A stretch of DNA of 64,000 bases from Heterohyrax brucei (lineage: Eukaryota; Chordata; Mammalia; Hyracoidea; Procaviidae). Below are positions 23,261 through 33,808 of this stretch, in pieces (within the stretch, counting starts at the first letter, position 1; each line of letters opens with the position of its first letter). A program made the position numbers and the translations under genes. Below the pieces are notes generated by a model. It did not search any database. It was not told where the DNA came from and saw nothing but the letters and a program-made list of their open reading frames with translations. The stretch is from positions 116,907,431 to 116,971,430 of the forward strand of contig CM053146.1 of assembly GCA_028571685.1 (NCBI GenBank), in the 5' to 3' direction.

Positions 23261-23833
23261 CTTCTACAGCAACTGGGGATTATGAGTCCTCTTTTGCAGC
23301 AGTGTTGTGATATTACATAGGATACTGTATGCAAAAGTACCTAAACAGTATTTGGCACATAGCCAATGTTTAATATATACCCATATATCTGTATCCTTCT
23401 TTATAGATGATGGAGGAATGCTATTTCACCTGAAAACAGCTCTAGATAAGATCATAAATTATGATAAACTCTGGACTCCACTTCCTTTCCCATCTTTAAA
23501 GCCCAGGTCCTTCTCCTCTCTCTTCATCATCAAAACCAGCTCTCAGGAGAGGATGTGACATCAGTCATTTGCCTCATTGTTAATGAGTTTACATCATCCC
23601 CTTCCTTGCCCAGGGGACCTCACATTCCAAGCCTTCTATGTAACAATAGAAAGAATGGCTTTGTTTCTGGCTAAAGGCTCAGTGTACTCTTGAGAAGGAG
23701 ACTGTGCAAGGCTGAAGCCCTTTCATGGGCCTCCCGAAATGTTACTTGTGTGAGTTTCTACTTCTCTCTCTCCTGTGCCTCCCTGGTAGCGGTCTGATGC
23801 TGACAAGAAGCCTATTTCACTACATCTAGTATA
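23261..23833. other. no recognised feature
   Basis: Unique sequence; nothing was identified. Confidence 0.55.
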
Positions 23834-23992
23834 CAGGCCAGGAACGGTGGTTAAGCGGTTGGCTGTTAATGCAAAGGTTGGCAGCAGTGCCCCACAGCTG
23901 CTCCCCAGGTAGAGGTTACAACCTTGAGGGCAGTTCTACTTGGTCCTATAGGGTTGCTCTGAGTTGGAATCGCCTCAGTGGCAGCAGGTTTC
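23834..23992 (+). mobile_element. AfroSINE, diverged
   Basis: GAACGGTGGTTAAGCGGTTG, GAGGGCAGTTCTACTTGGTC, TATAGGGTTGCTCTGAGTTG and a tail ending in GGCAGCAGGTTT. Confidence 0.85.
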
Positions 23993-24184
23993 AGCAGCTT
24001 CTCTCTCCATCTTCTTCCTGGTCTAACCACCTCCCTGGCAGTGTTATTTTATTTTGGATTTCAATCACTATATTATTATTTGTAGTGATTCTCCATAACC
24101 GACAAACAGCGGGAAGGGGGGTATTTGTCTATTTCTCACTGCTCTTTAAGTGACATGTCTGCAGGCAAATTAAATTGAAAATTG

Positions 24185-24223
24185 CACACACACACACACC
24201 CACACCCACACACCCACCCCCAA
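24185..24223. repeat. (CA)n / CACCC simple repeat
   Basis: An (AC)n run grades into CACACCC units. Confidence 0.95.
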
Positions 24224-24239
24224 GGCTGCACTGAGTCCC

Positions 24240-24440
24240 TGGTGACCCAGTAAAGTAATAAACCCACGGTGAAATAGACAGCACTATTGCGCACGCTTTA
24301 TTCTCATCAGCGATCGCTCCCAATCACACATCTAGGCAATTATTGGTGATTCAGAACAGGTTTTCTGGGAATTTAATTATCAAAACGCTTTATGCGGGCT
24401 CTGTGGTTGCTGAGGGGCAAATGACTTGGCGTTGTCCAAG
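24240..24440. promoter_or_regulatory. candidate conserved non-coding block
   Basis: A repeat-free stretch keeps several CpGs (TTGCGCACGCTTTA, CAGCGATCGCTCCC, AAAACGCTTTATGCGGG) in AT-rich DNA. It also has homeodomain-like ATTA cores (GGCAATTATTGG, TTTAATTATC). It is non-coding in all frames. The call rests on composition only. Confidence 0.3.
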
Positions 24441-25464
24441 GGCCAGTGGCCACATGTCCTGACTAAGCACATTCACCCAGAAGTCACTGTTGGACAAAAG
24501 TATTCTATTCAGGTCTTATCAAAAAATGTGAGGATCACAGCAGCAACCTCTCTTATGGAACTAGGTATGTATAAATTTAAATCACCTCATTTCCTTTGTT
24601 CCTTCAGCCTCTCCCATTAAACTATTAATTTGGTAAGTCTTTGTAAGCATCTTAAATTCCCCCATGTAATAGGACAGATATTGTCAGCATCTGAGCAAAC
24701 AAGGAAATCAATACGGACTTTGGAAAGGAGCAAGAAGAGAGGAAAGAGGTAATAGCAATTATTCACTGAAAGTGATCCAACCCATCTTTAATTTATTTTG
24801 GAGTGTCATTACTCAGGATTCCAAATATTAAGGCCATTTTAATCACACAGATCCCATGTCTTACTGAGTAATGGCAGAGAATTACTCTTTTTTTGGTGAC
24901 CGTGAATTAGCAAGGACATACTGGGCAAACAGCCAAGATGCTATAAGCTCGATGATAATAATAAGCTATGCTTAGAGTTAGCATGACGGCTATTAGCCAA
25001 TGGCCATTCTGATAGGAGGAGTCACCTCTCCAGCCCCTCAAGCTGTTTGACTTAGTGCTTTTCTTAGGGAATGAGCAACATTATCAAATAAACTGTCTTT
25101 CTTGCACAGGAGAAGGCAGGCATAAAACATAGACTATAAAGAAAAGCTATGAAGTAATTAAATACGTAAGGAAGATTGTGGGTGGGGAGAGATTTGGAAA
25201 GGAAATGAAAAGCGCCTGACCTTGCCAAGCAGGGCGAAGACTTGCCTTTGCTGCAGAGCTGTCTTAGTTTGTATGATGGACCAGATTTATTTTGAACCCA
25301 TTTGTTCTTTACGGAACAAACTCGATGATCTACTTTTTGTAAAGGAACAAACATAAATTAAGCCCCAAGTCATTCAATCTGTATACTAGGGTTGTATTCT
25401 TTTTTCTAGTATCTACCGTTTGTTCCATTTATATCAAATGGGCACTCACCTGCTTTTTTCAGCA
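24441..25464. other. no recognised feature
   Basis: Unique AT-rich sequence; nothing was identified. Confidence 0.55.
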
Positions 25465-25670
25465 TGTAACCAGTTCCAGCTCCAACTCATGGTGATCTCA
25501 TGTGTGTCAGAGAAGAAATGAGCACCACAAGGTCTTCAGTGGCTGTTTTCTCCAGAAGCAGATTGCCAGATCTTTCTTCCAAGGTACTTCTGGGTGGACT
25601 TGAACAGCCAACCTTTTGACTGACGGCTGAATACAGGAATTATTTACCACTATCCACCACCCAGGAAACC
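25465..25670 (-). mobile_element. AfroSINE, form B
   Basis: Antisense: GTGTGTCAGAGAAGAAATGA, TTCAGTGGCTGTTTTCTCCA, TCTTTCTTCCAAGGTACTTC, then head side AACCTTTTGACTGACGGCTG ... ACCACCCAGGAAACC. Confidence 0.85.
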
Positions 25671-25671
25671 C

Positions 25672-25811
25672 TGGTATTACAGTGGTTAAGAACCATAGCT
25701 GCTACCCAAAAGGTCAGCAGTTCCAGTCCCTGTGGGGCAGTTCCACGTGTCTGTCCTACAGGGCTGCTGTGAGTCTGGGTTGACTCGATGACAATGGGTT
25801 TGGTTTTTCAG
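25672..25811 (+). mobile_element. AfroSINE, form A
   Basis: CTGGTATTACAGTGGTTAAG, ACCCAAAAGGTCAGCAGTTC, GTCCTACAGGGCTGCTGTGA and tail GACAATGGGTTTGGTTTTT. It lacks part of the usual body. Confidence 0.9.
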
Positions 25812-25829
25812 TTATATACCACCCAGGAA

Positions 25830-25995
25830 ACTCTGATGGTGTCATAGTCAAGAGCTAGTGCTTCTGAACGAAAGGTCAGCAGTTTGAATCTACCAGATGC
25901 CCTTCGAAAACCCTATGGGGCAGTTCTCCTCACTCCTGTAGTACGGTCACCATGAGTTGGAATCAACTTGATGGCAAAGAGTTTGGTTTTTAGTG
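25830..25995 (+). mobile_element. AfroSINE, form A
   Basis: ACTCTGATGGTGTCATAGTC, AACGAAAGGTCAGCAGTTTG, CTATGGGGCAGTTCTCCTCA and tail AAAGAGTTTGGTTTTT. The repeated flank TATACCACCCAGGAAAC matches the end of the form B copy, so the two + copies form a tandem landing. Confidence 0.9.
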
Positions 25996-26009
25996 TACAT
26001 CACTATTAG

Positions 26010-26145
26010 CCTTATTTTATCTTCACTGAAATACATCTTTTCCTCCCTTTAGGGGTGAGGAAACTGAAGCTTTAAGATGAAACATGTGATTTTCCCATAG
26101 CCAACAAGAGGCAGAGCTGGAATTTTTAATCTAGAATTCTTACCC
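26010..26145 (-). mobile_element. MIR fragment
   Basis: GGGGTGAGGAAACTGAAGCT followed by CCATAGCCAACAAGAGGCAG and AGAGCTGGAATTT is the antisense of the MIR 5' half. Confidence 0.75.
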
Positions 26146-27462
26146 TTCTCCTGTTTATTCTGCATTGCCATTCCATTTTCAGCAACTTGCAGAGGTATTC
26201 TTTGTTCTTCATGTTTATTTGTTCATTTGTTTTGATAAAGAACTTACAGGCAAACTTGGGTTTCAAAAATATATTTTTCTGTAGCTAAATAAGTGTCTAG
26301 ACTGTCAGTAAAATTCTAGGAGTTTGATTATTTGCTATTTTCTTTTCAGACTACTTCCAATATTTAAGTTTGATTTTTAAGGCACAGATAGTTACAATAA
26401 ATGTTAGAAATCTCGCAGGTACTCAGTTCATTTACCCCAGGTCTCAGCGGTTAGTGGCCATGGGACTGTAAGGGTTGAGCCAGAGGACTTTTAAAGTACC
26501 CTATCCTGAGTTGTCTTGCGCTAGATGGTTCTGTGAAGCTTCTGAAGCAAGTTTGCTCTGTGACTTTGAGAAAGTCACTTAGAAAGCAAGATTAGTGAAT
26601 TTGGCCACTATCTTACTTTGTAGTACTCTTAAGTTTCAATAAACTAATATTAGCAAAATGCTAATTGGTAGAAAGACATAAACAAATTCTTTTTAAATTA
26701 CTTCAAAATAATCCTTCCAATCTTCTTCTAAAGAATGAAGTTATAAGACAGTCAATAATTCCAATTACCCAGTAAAACAGGAAAGTGTTATTGACCCCAA
26801 AAGCACAGAAGTTAATTTGCAAAAGTCACCTCCTGCCAAGTACTCTGTGTAGAAGAAAAGCCATGTGAAAGCTTGTGAGAAAGCAATCACTTCTCTTCCT
26901 CTACATTTCTGTTCCTGTTGTGTGTGTGTAAGCGTAGGGTGTGCCCTGCAAAGCCATGTGGGTAAGATGTTTGAACATGCTCGTTACATATCAAAGCTTG
27001 TATGTTCTTAGTTGGTCCATGAGAGAATCCACTGGGATCAAGAGCAGGACTGGTGTATGCGGCTGACAGCTGTGCAAATTTTATAGACAGGGCAGTATTT
27101 TTGCAAGCCTAATTTTTTTTTTTTTTAGTGATTTGCAAGGCTGGATGAATTTAGTTACTCAGTGTTGATTATAAAATAGGTTAGTAGGGAAGCCCAGAAG
27201 GTCAGCTTGTTGACCGTTATGACCATTGCCCTTGATCTTCACACAAATTGTTCTTCAGGGAAATGATTGCTGTCTTTAATCTATAAAGACTATGTTACTT
27301 CCTCAAATTATTCCCAATAATCAAGCAAGAGAACTCAAAGTTTAAGTTGTAAAGAGGCTATGATTTAACATACCCCTCTTTTAAACTTCATTTTAGAATG
27401 ATGTATAGTAGACAATTTTTTAAATTATTAATGCCATAATCTATTTCCTTTTTTTGCAACAG
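26146..27462. other. no recognised repeat or gene
   Basis: About 1.3 kb of AT-rich unique sequence with a T-run at 27113-27126. It could be intron upstream of the exon-like block at 27463. Confidence 0.5.
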
Positions 27463-27602
27463 AATCTCAATTTCCTTTACGGAAACGTCTCCCTCCCAGT
27501 GTGTATAGCCTCAGTGGAACTGTAAATGAAGGCCACTCTCCTTCTCCTAGTGAAGCGATAGAGGCCTCACCAAAGGCAGGGCAACTGGAGTCTCCGTCCT
27601 GA
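27463..27602 (+). CDS. candidate terminal coding exon, gene unknown
   Basis: A good 3' splice site (CTATTTCCTTTTTTTGCAAC then AG at 27461-27462) is followed by a frame open from the first codon boundary for 45 codons, then TGA. The acceptor phase leaves two leading bases (AA). The peptide begins SQFPLRKRLPPSVYSLSG and ends AGQLESPS. It is Ser/Pro-rich with a basic RKR near the start and looks like a disordered C-terminus. Four CpGs survive in 140 bp, unlike the flanks. I do not recognise the protein. There is no clear polyadenylation signal close downstream, and no upstream partner exon was identified. It could be chance or the tail of a gene whose other exons lie outside. Confidence 0.3.
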
Positions 27603-27944
27603 CTGTCTCAAAGGGCTCTCTTATTCTGGCAGCAGACCCTGGTCAAGTAACTCTGGAAACTGAGAGTTCAGGGTTCCCTTCAATTCTGTGATCTCCTCAA
27701 CACTTTCTTCCTTCCCAGTGAATTCCCATTTGGCATAAATTAGCTAGAATTCATTCCTTTGACTCACAGTGATTCTAAAGACACTAAGATAGAGTGGATG
27801 CAGTGACAAGAAGACCAAGTTCTAACCAGGCCAAGGACTTAAAGCCTTACTATAAAGCAGGTGTTTGAATTGGTTTGTTCTGGTTCAAACCTCTGCCGAG
27901 AATTTGCTTTTCTAACAAGTTCCCAGTGGTGCTAAGGCTGCTGC
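27603..27944. other. no recognised feature
   Basis: If the preceding block is a terminal exon this would be its 3' UTR. Nothing else was identified. Confidence 0.45.
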
Positions 27945-28340
27945 TTAGGGACCAATTCTGAGAACCATTAGTAGACCCCCCCACACATCTCGGAAAAAAC
28001 AAAAACAAAAAAACACTGGCACTGAATCCATTCTGACTCATAGAGACCCTACAGGACAGAGTAGAGCTACCCTACAGGACAGAGTAGAGCTGCCCTTCAG
28101 CTTCCAAGGAGTGCCTGATTGATTCAGATGACTGACCTTTCCAATAGCAGCTGTAGCTCTTGACCGCTATGCCACCAAGGTTTCCCACTAGTAGAGCAGT
28201 GCCTAGGGATCACCTGGGGAATCTGAAAATGTGTACACTGATTCAGTATATCTGGGGGGGGGAGGGGAACACTAATTTTCAGCAGGGGTTTACACAGGAC
28301 AGAACCATTTCAAAATCCTGCTTGGAATAGCTCAGGCTTT
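27945..28340. mobile_element. MER5A-like hAT fragment, split by an AfroSINE
   Basis: The left piece (GGGACCAATTCTGAGAACCA) and the right piece (GATCACCTGGGGAATCTGAA, ACTGATTCAGTATATCTGG) together resemble MER5A, a non-autonomous hAT-Charlie transposon. A G-run at 28254-28270 is part of the decayed core. Confidence 0.5.
28012..28187 (-). mobile_element. AfroSINE, form A, with internal 25-bp duplication
   Basis: CACTGAATCCATTCTGACTC, then the body segment CCCTACAGGACAGAGTAGAG twice in tandem (from about 28046 and 28071), and the head TTGACCGCTATGCCACCAAG. Confidence 0.9.
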
Positions 28341-29129
28341 GATCTCATTTCTGGTTATCCTCTTTTAGACGCACCTGGGGGAGAAAAAAGCATTACAATG
28401 AAATCTCCTCGCAGCCATCACTCTCTTAAAGGAGTGAGAAACAACCTTCTCTAGTGCAGTAAAACTTGTGAAAGCCAGAAGCTGTGTAAGGGGGAAACCT
28501 GTCGGAGAAGGAAAGTGCAAATATTTTCCACTAAAACAAGTGATTAAAAAAGTGGTAAGACTGCACCTGTCAAGGGTAGAAAACTTGTGAGACCTGAAAA
28601 ACAAGACAATCCCGTCACGCTTTAGCTCTAACTGGTTACACTGCATTTGCCTTTTTTGCATTCTGCCTTTTAGATAGTAGTCTCAGAATTCAAACTAATT
28701 CTGATACAAAAAGTAAACAAAATATATCACTTGAAAAACATGACCACGAAAGATTTTCATCTACCTCTTTTTATTAGTATCTCTTCAAAAGGCAGCAATG
28801 TGAAATTATGAATGAGAGGAATATTGCATTATTTTTCAGAGCATGCCAACTCTTTCGCTTTGTGGATTCTGACATCTCTTTCCAAATTAGGCATTTCATT
28901 AGCTTTAACATATCTTGTAACCTGATTCAGACTCTAGGTGGCATTCTGTAATTTGGACTCATTCTTAATTTACTCTTCAGGAAGTTACTGCAGACGTAAC
29001 AGCTGGAGAAAATCATCCTTCCTGCTCTCAAGTTAGGGTGACACAGCAAGCCAGCACAAGTTTTCTTGGCCACTCAGATTAAACACTAGTTGGGTAGCTT
29101 AGTAACTGAGACTACAAGAAATGGAAAGA
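28341..29129. other. no recognised feature
   Basis: Unique sequence. A 98-codon minus-strand frame at 28365-28661 has no domain I recognise. Confidence 0.55.
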
Positions 29130-29240
29130 AGTAAAGGAAACTAATACTTATTCAACATACACTCTTTGCCAAGCATGATGCTAGGCATTTTTTATGCCCA
29201 TTTTCCTTCCGGGAAAAGGCAGGAGTTCAAGTGAGTGACC
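29130..29240 (-). mobile_element. MIR-like fragment
   Basis: TTATTCAACATACACTCTTT and CAAGCATGATGCTAGGCATT resemble the antisense MIR/L2-type motif for size-classed tissue repeats. Short and weak. Confidence 0.4.
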
Positions 29241-29432
29241 CACCTGTGCCAGAGCATCTCAGTACCTGCTTGCATCAAGTCTACTAATGTTCCTTGGGCC
29301 GAGACAAGAAACATGGGCAAGCTTAAGTCAGATGGTAGGAAGAATCCTGAGCCCTACAAGAGACTATAGCAGCGGTGCGGCTATACGGCACAGTGAGGAA
29401 GCTGTAAGCCCATAATCAATAATTCCATCCTT

Positions 29433-29530
29433 CGTGATAGATAAACAAACAGATAGATGAATAGACAGGTATATAGGCTTGTGTATATGTGTTTGTATAT
29501 ATACAAATATATATATAGACACACGCACAC
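29433..29530. repeat. GATA/GTATAT-type simple repeat
   Basis: Degenerate GATAGATA units followed by TGTGTATATGTG and ATATATATATAG runs. Confidence 0.8.
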
Positions 29531-29831
29531 ATGCTTTTATTAAAAACACACACAAAGAAGGAACCTGCAGTAACAGTGACAATAGACTATAAACTGATAA
29601 ATACAATTAATCAACTTAAAAAAAAAAAACCCAAAATGCTAAACACTAGAAATAGAAGGAAACCATGAGTACCAACTTCAGACTGAAGAATAAGAAATTC
29701 AGTCTGAGCCTCAAAGGCGACACTTCAAATGATTTCATTTAGTCATCTTCATGTATTAGCCTCTTTATTTTGGACCTGTAAATGTACTGTTTATTTATGA
29801 AGTAAGTGGAACCCACACTGCTAAACACAGC

Positions 29832-30312
29832 TGTCTTAGTCATCTGGTACTGCTCTAACAGGAATACCACAGGCGGATGGCTTTTAAAAAGAGAAATTTA
29901 TTCTGTCACAGTACAGTAGGCTGTGCGTTGAAATTCAGGGCATCAGCTCCAGGGGAAGTCTTTCTCCATTGGTTATGGAGGAAGGTCCTTGTCATCCATC
30001 TTCCCCTGGACTGGGAGGGAGCTTCTCAGGCCCAAAGGATGAACTCTGCTCTGACACTGCTTCTTTCCTGATAGAATGAGGTCCCCAACTCTTTGCTTGT
30101 CTCCCTTTCCCATATATCCCAAGAGATTGCTTCAAGGTACAGTGCAGTCTTACATAGCGGGTCTTACCCCAGCAACAAAACTGCCACCCATTACTCCCCA
30201 TTAACATCACAGAGGGAGGACTTACAGCACCAAGGAACATCACCCAGTACTAGAATCACGGCCAAGCCAAATCACCATACACGTTTGAGGGGAACACAAT
30301 TCATTCCATGGC
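29832..30312 (-). mobile_element. MaLR-type solo LTR
   Basis: On + it begins TGTCTTAGTCATCTGGTACT and ends GGGAACACAATTCATTCCAT GGC. Shared LTR motifs are GGATGGCTTTTAAAAAGAGA and CATCAGCTCCAGGGGAAGTC. It lies within copy A of the duplicated segment; copy B has no such insertion. Confidence 0.85.
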
Positions 30313-30517
30313 AAAGCTGAAATAATTTTGGTATATCCAAGGCTACAGCATGGGCAAGAGTATCCAAAGTTCTGGAACTCTAATACGAAGTAAGAGATAT
30401 CCTTTTTATGTATGACTTCATGCTGTTCCAGGCTGGTTAATATACCAATGCCAACACTTTGTCACTAGATGTTTATTTAACATATATGAAATAAAATCAA
30501 GAATTTTCCATATTGCT

Positions 30518-30662
30518 GTTCTGTGTGCTGTCAAGTGGATTCCAACTCATAATGGCCCTACAACATAGAGTATGAGTGACCTGTAGGGTTTCTAGGCAAC
30601 AGCTGGTAGATCTGAATTGCCAACATTTTGGTTAGCAGCCTGTGCTTGGTATCACCAGGGTT
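30518..30662 (-). mobile_element. AfroSINE, form A, diverged
   Basis: GCTGTCAAGTGGATTCCAAC, TAGGGTTTCTAGGCAACAGC, TTTTGGTTAGCAGCCTGTGC and ATCACCAGGG. It is also specific to copy A. Confidence 0.85.
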
Positions 30663-30769
30663 CTAGAATTCTATATAAGAGCTGTTAATGAAAATACTGT
30701 AATGGAAAAAATAATTTGTGATTTTGACCACATCTAAATTAAAGTCTTCCATTCAACTATAGACAAATG

Positions 30770-31527
30770 TAACCAATCAGCAAAATATCAGGAAAACACA
30801 TTTTCAAAAGCAATGTTCAACTCGTATCTAGTATATATAAGGAACTGTGCAAACAAGTAAGAAAAACACAGGAAATTCAAAAGAAAAACGGGCAAGGGAT
30901 ATGAACAGGCAATTAACAGATGGGGACTCTAAACGACTACTAAGATTATGAAGAAATATACATCCTCATTAGTAATCAAAAAACTGTAAATTGAAATAAA
31001 AATGAGAAACCATTTTACATTCAGCAGATTGGCAAAAATTAGAAAGTACTGGTAAGGATGTGAGGAAATTTCATCTTCCCTGGTGGTGTAATTATAAATT
31101 GGTGCAAACATTCTGTATAGCAATCTGGCAGTACTTAGTGAGATAAAGTACATGTATGCCCTCACTACTCAGAAATTCCACTCCTGGGAATATACTCAAC
31201 AGAAACTCTTGTTCAGATCCACAAAGCCAGACAGTCATAGAGGATCTTCATAGTATTATTTGTGGTACCAAAAAGCTGGAAGCAATTTAGGTATCCACTA
31301 GAGAATCTAGGTATCCACTAGATATCCATTAGGGAGATCAATAAGGAAAATGTGCTACCTGGGTGAGTTAGAAGTGGTACAGGAATGATCTGAAGGACCC
31401 ACAAGTAACAACTGTATTCATATAAAGACAAATGTGAGCATCTCAAAACTACTGAGACTAAAAATAAGAAAGAGAACAACACTTACAATACATTGTCACT
31501 TGGATAACATACCTAAAACATACTATA
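30770..31527 (+). mobile_element. old L1M fragment, ORF2 3' part, left of the young L1
   Basis: GGCAAGGGATATGAACAGGC, AAACCATTTTACATTCAGCA, AAATTCCACTCCTGGGAATA and AGCTGGAAGCAATTTAGGTA are landmarks of the ORF2/3' region of old L1s. It continues at 33450 after the inserted L1. Confidence 0.8.
31519..31527. repeat. 9-bp target-site duplication of the L1, left copy
   Basis: CATACTATA, identical to 33441-33449. Confidence 0.8.
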
Positions 31528-33440
31528 TATATATATATTTTTAAATTTTTATTTAACATAACTGAGTGAAAATGTACATTGACATATAAATTTACATGCC
31601 CCCCCTATATGCAGCTTCCACTGTTCTCCCTGTCCGGTGACAGCACACTATTCCTCTCTGCTCCATACATGTCTCATCCTCCCAACAGTCACCTTTCCCC
31701 TCCTGTCCGTCCACTCCCCTTCCTCCAGCCAGAAGTGAGCAAGATGATATCTTATAGATGTACAGAACCATAAAGTGCTTCCAATATATGGTCACTCTGC
31801 CTTGCCAAGTCCAATCCATTCCTGTCCAAAGAGTGGACCTTTGTTATAATTTATGGGAAAGGGCAGCATCAGGGCAGGGGGCCATGCTCTCAGAGGAACC
31901 CCAAAACCGCAGGACCATCAGTTGAGGTCTTTTAGTGGAGATCTCATGATGCACCTCTTTATTCTTGTGTTGCCAGTGAGACTCCTCTCTGTGAGCTCCA
32001 TCGTGGCTATCACTGGTGGTGGCCGGGCACCATCTGGTTCTTCCGGTCCCAAGTCGATGTAGGCACCCACTCTTGTGGGTCTCTCCGTCTTCTCAGTTGT
32101 CTTTACTGCATGTCATTTTGGTCCTCAGTGAGCATCTGTTCCTGTTGAGTTGGGACCATTTGCTGTGTCCTCGGACGGCAGCTTGGCAGCTTTTAAGACC
32201 CCAGACGCCACTCACCAATGTGGGGTGCAGAGAGCTCTCTTAGCAAAACGCTAGTTGTGCCAATTGGCCTGGAATTTGGCTAAGAGCATGGTCCCCCGCC
32301 CCCCCGCCCCAGATACTCTATCCTTGCAGTATTGAGTTAAGATGGAAGGAGTACTCAAGTTATGCTGAAGTCCACTTAATGTTGTTCTTGTTCCTAATGT
32401 GTGCTGTCACCGCTTTCTCCCAACTAGATTTCTAGTAACTATCTAAACTATACCCTCCCCCCCACCCTCCCTCCCCTCCCCTCCCTTGCAGCTGCCAAAG
32501 AGTCTTTTCTTCTATACACAAGTCTGTTTTTGAGATTTTATCGTAGAGGTCTCATACAGTATTTGTCCTTTTGTCGCTGACTACTTTCACTCAACATAAT
32601 GTCTTCCAGTTGAAACCAGGTTAGGAGATGTTTCCTGGAATCGTCATTATTCTTTATCATTGCGTAGTGCTCCATTGAGTATATGTACCACAGTTTACCT
32701 ATCCATTCTTCTATTGTTGGGCATCTGGGTTGATTCCATCTTTTAGCTATCGTGGACTGTGCTGCGATAAACATTCTTGTGCATGTGTCCGTTGGTGTGA
32801 AAGGCCTTGAATCTGTAGGATATATTCCAAGTAGTGGAATTACTGGGTCAAATGGTATATCAATATCCATTTTTTTAAAGGAAGCGCCAGATTGCTTTCC
32901 AAAGAGGCTGGACAATTTTGCAACCCCACCAACAGTGTAGGAGGGTTCCACTTTCTCCACAGCCTCTCCAGCATTTGTGGTTTTGTGTTTTCTGGATCAT
33001 GGCCAGTCTTGTCGGGGTGAGATGGTATCTCATTGTTGTCTTGATTTGAATTTCTTTAATAACTAAAGATCGTGAACATGCTCGCATGTGTTTTTTGGCT
33101 GCCTGGATCTCCTCTTTAGTGAAGTGTCTGTCCATCTCCTTTGCCCATTGCTTAATTGGATGGTTTATCTTCTTCTTCTTGATATTTTGTAGTATCTTAT
33201 AGATTATGGAGATCAGGTGTTGGTCTGACATAGAGTTGCCAAATATTTTTTCCCATTCTGTGGGTGTTCTTTTAATTCTATTAATAAAGTCTTTGGATGA
33301 GCAAAAATGTTTGATTCTTAATAGTTCCCATTTATCTATTTTCTCTTCTGTTGATTGAGGTTTCTTTGACAGATTTTGGAGTCTGTCCTCATTGTGTATT
33401 AAAACTTCCATTGTTGTTCCTACCTTTTCTTGGATGATCT
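31528..33440 (-). pseudogene. L1, 5'-truncated: end of ORF2 plus 3' UTR
   Basis: Read on minus: the C-terminal ORF2 frame (33411 to 32875) has EKIDKWELLRIKHFCSSKDF, RTPTEWEKIFGNSMSDQHLI, QWAKEMDRHFTKEEIQAAKK and [20 protein letters not shown] single frameshift near 32880-32890 shifts to the frame ending near 32538 (DIDIPFDPVIPLLGIYPTDS, WIGKLWYIYSMEHYAMIKND-like). The 3' UTR follows to 31528, ending in an AT-rich tail rather than a long pure A-tract. The element starts in the late ORF2 region, so endonuclease and reverse transcriptase are absent. The low number of disruptions suggests a relatively recent insertion. Confidence 0.93.
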
Positions 33441-33449
33441 CATACTATA

Positions 33450-33560
33450 CATTTTTAAGGACACAATTGTAACTAAATCAACACACAGAAGCCAGATTAG
33501 AAGGATTTACATAAAGTATACTTGACATGGTACTGAACAGAAGGCAAGAGAGTGACTGCC
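33450..33560 (+). mobile_element. old L1M fragment, right of the young L1
   Basis: TACATTTTTAAGGACACAAT and GACTGCCAAAGGGGCCAAGG continue the older L1 3' region. Confidence 0.5.
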
Positions 33561-33574
33561 AAAGGGGCCAAGGG

Positions 33575-33640
33575 TGAAACAAAATGAAATGGACTGGGAT
33601 GGGATGATGGAATGGAATGAGACTGAATGAAGTAGAGGCC
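33575..33640. repeat. GGAAT-rich degenerate simple repeat
   Basis: AATGGACTGGGATGGGATGA and TGGAATGGAATGAGACTGAA show degenerate GGAAT/GGGAT spacing. Confidence 0.5.
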
Positions 33641-33808
33641 TTTCACGGATGATAGCATTCCAAAAATTGGAATCAACTCAATTCTGTATACCTAAGATAA
33701 TAAATAGCAATTGAGGTCTTCCTAAGAAGTTTCTCTGCTTCTTAAAGAGTGCTATAATTACAAAGTATGTTTTCAAGTTCTTGAAGCAGTCTGGTAGCAG
33801 AACATACT

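Larger units (their letters stand above)
29615..30720. repeat. duplicated segment, copy A
   Basis: Non-TE sequence at 29615-29831, 30314-30517 and 30663-30720 aligns in the same order and orientation with 35500-35975. Examples are AAGAAATTCAGTCTGAGCCT against AGGAAATTCAGACTGAACAT, and GCATGGGCAAGAGTATCCAA against GCACGGGCAAGAACATCCAC. Copy A is split by an LTR and an AfroSINE. Its identity (old repeat family or local duplication) is unknown. Confidence 0.65.
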
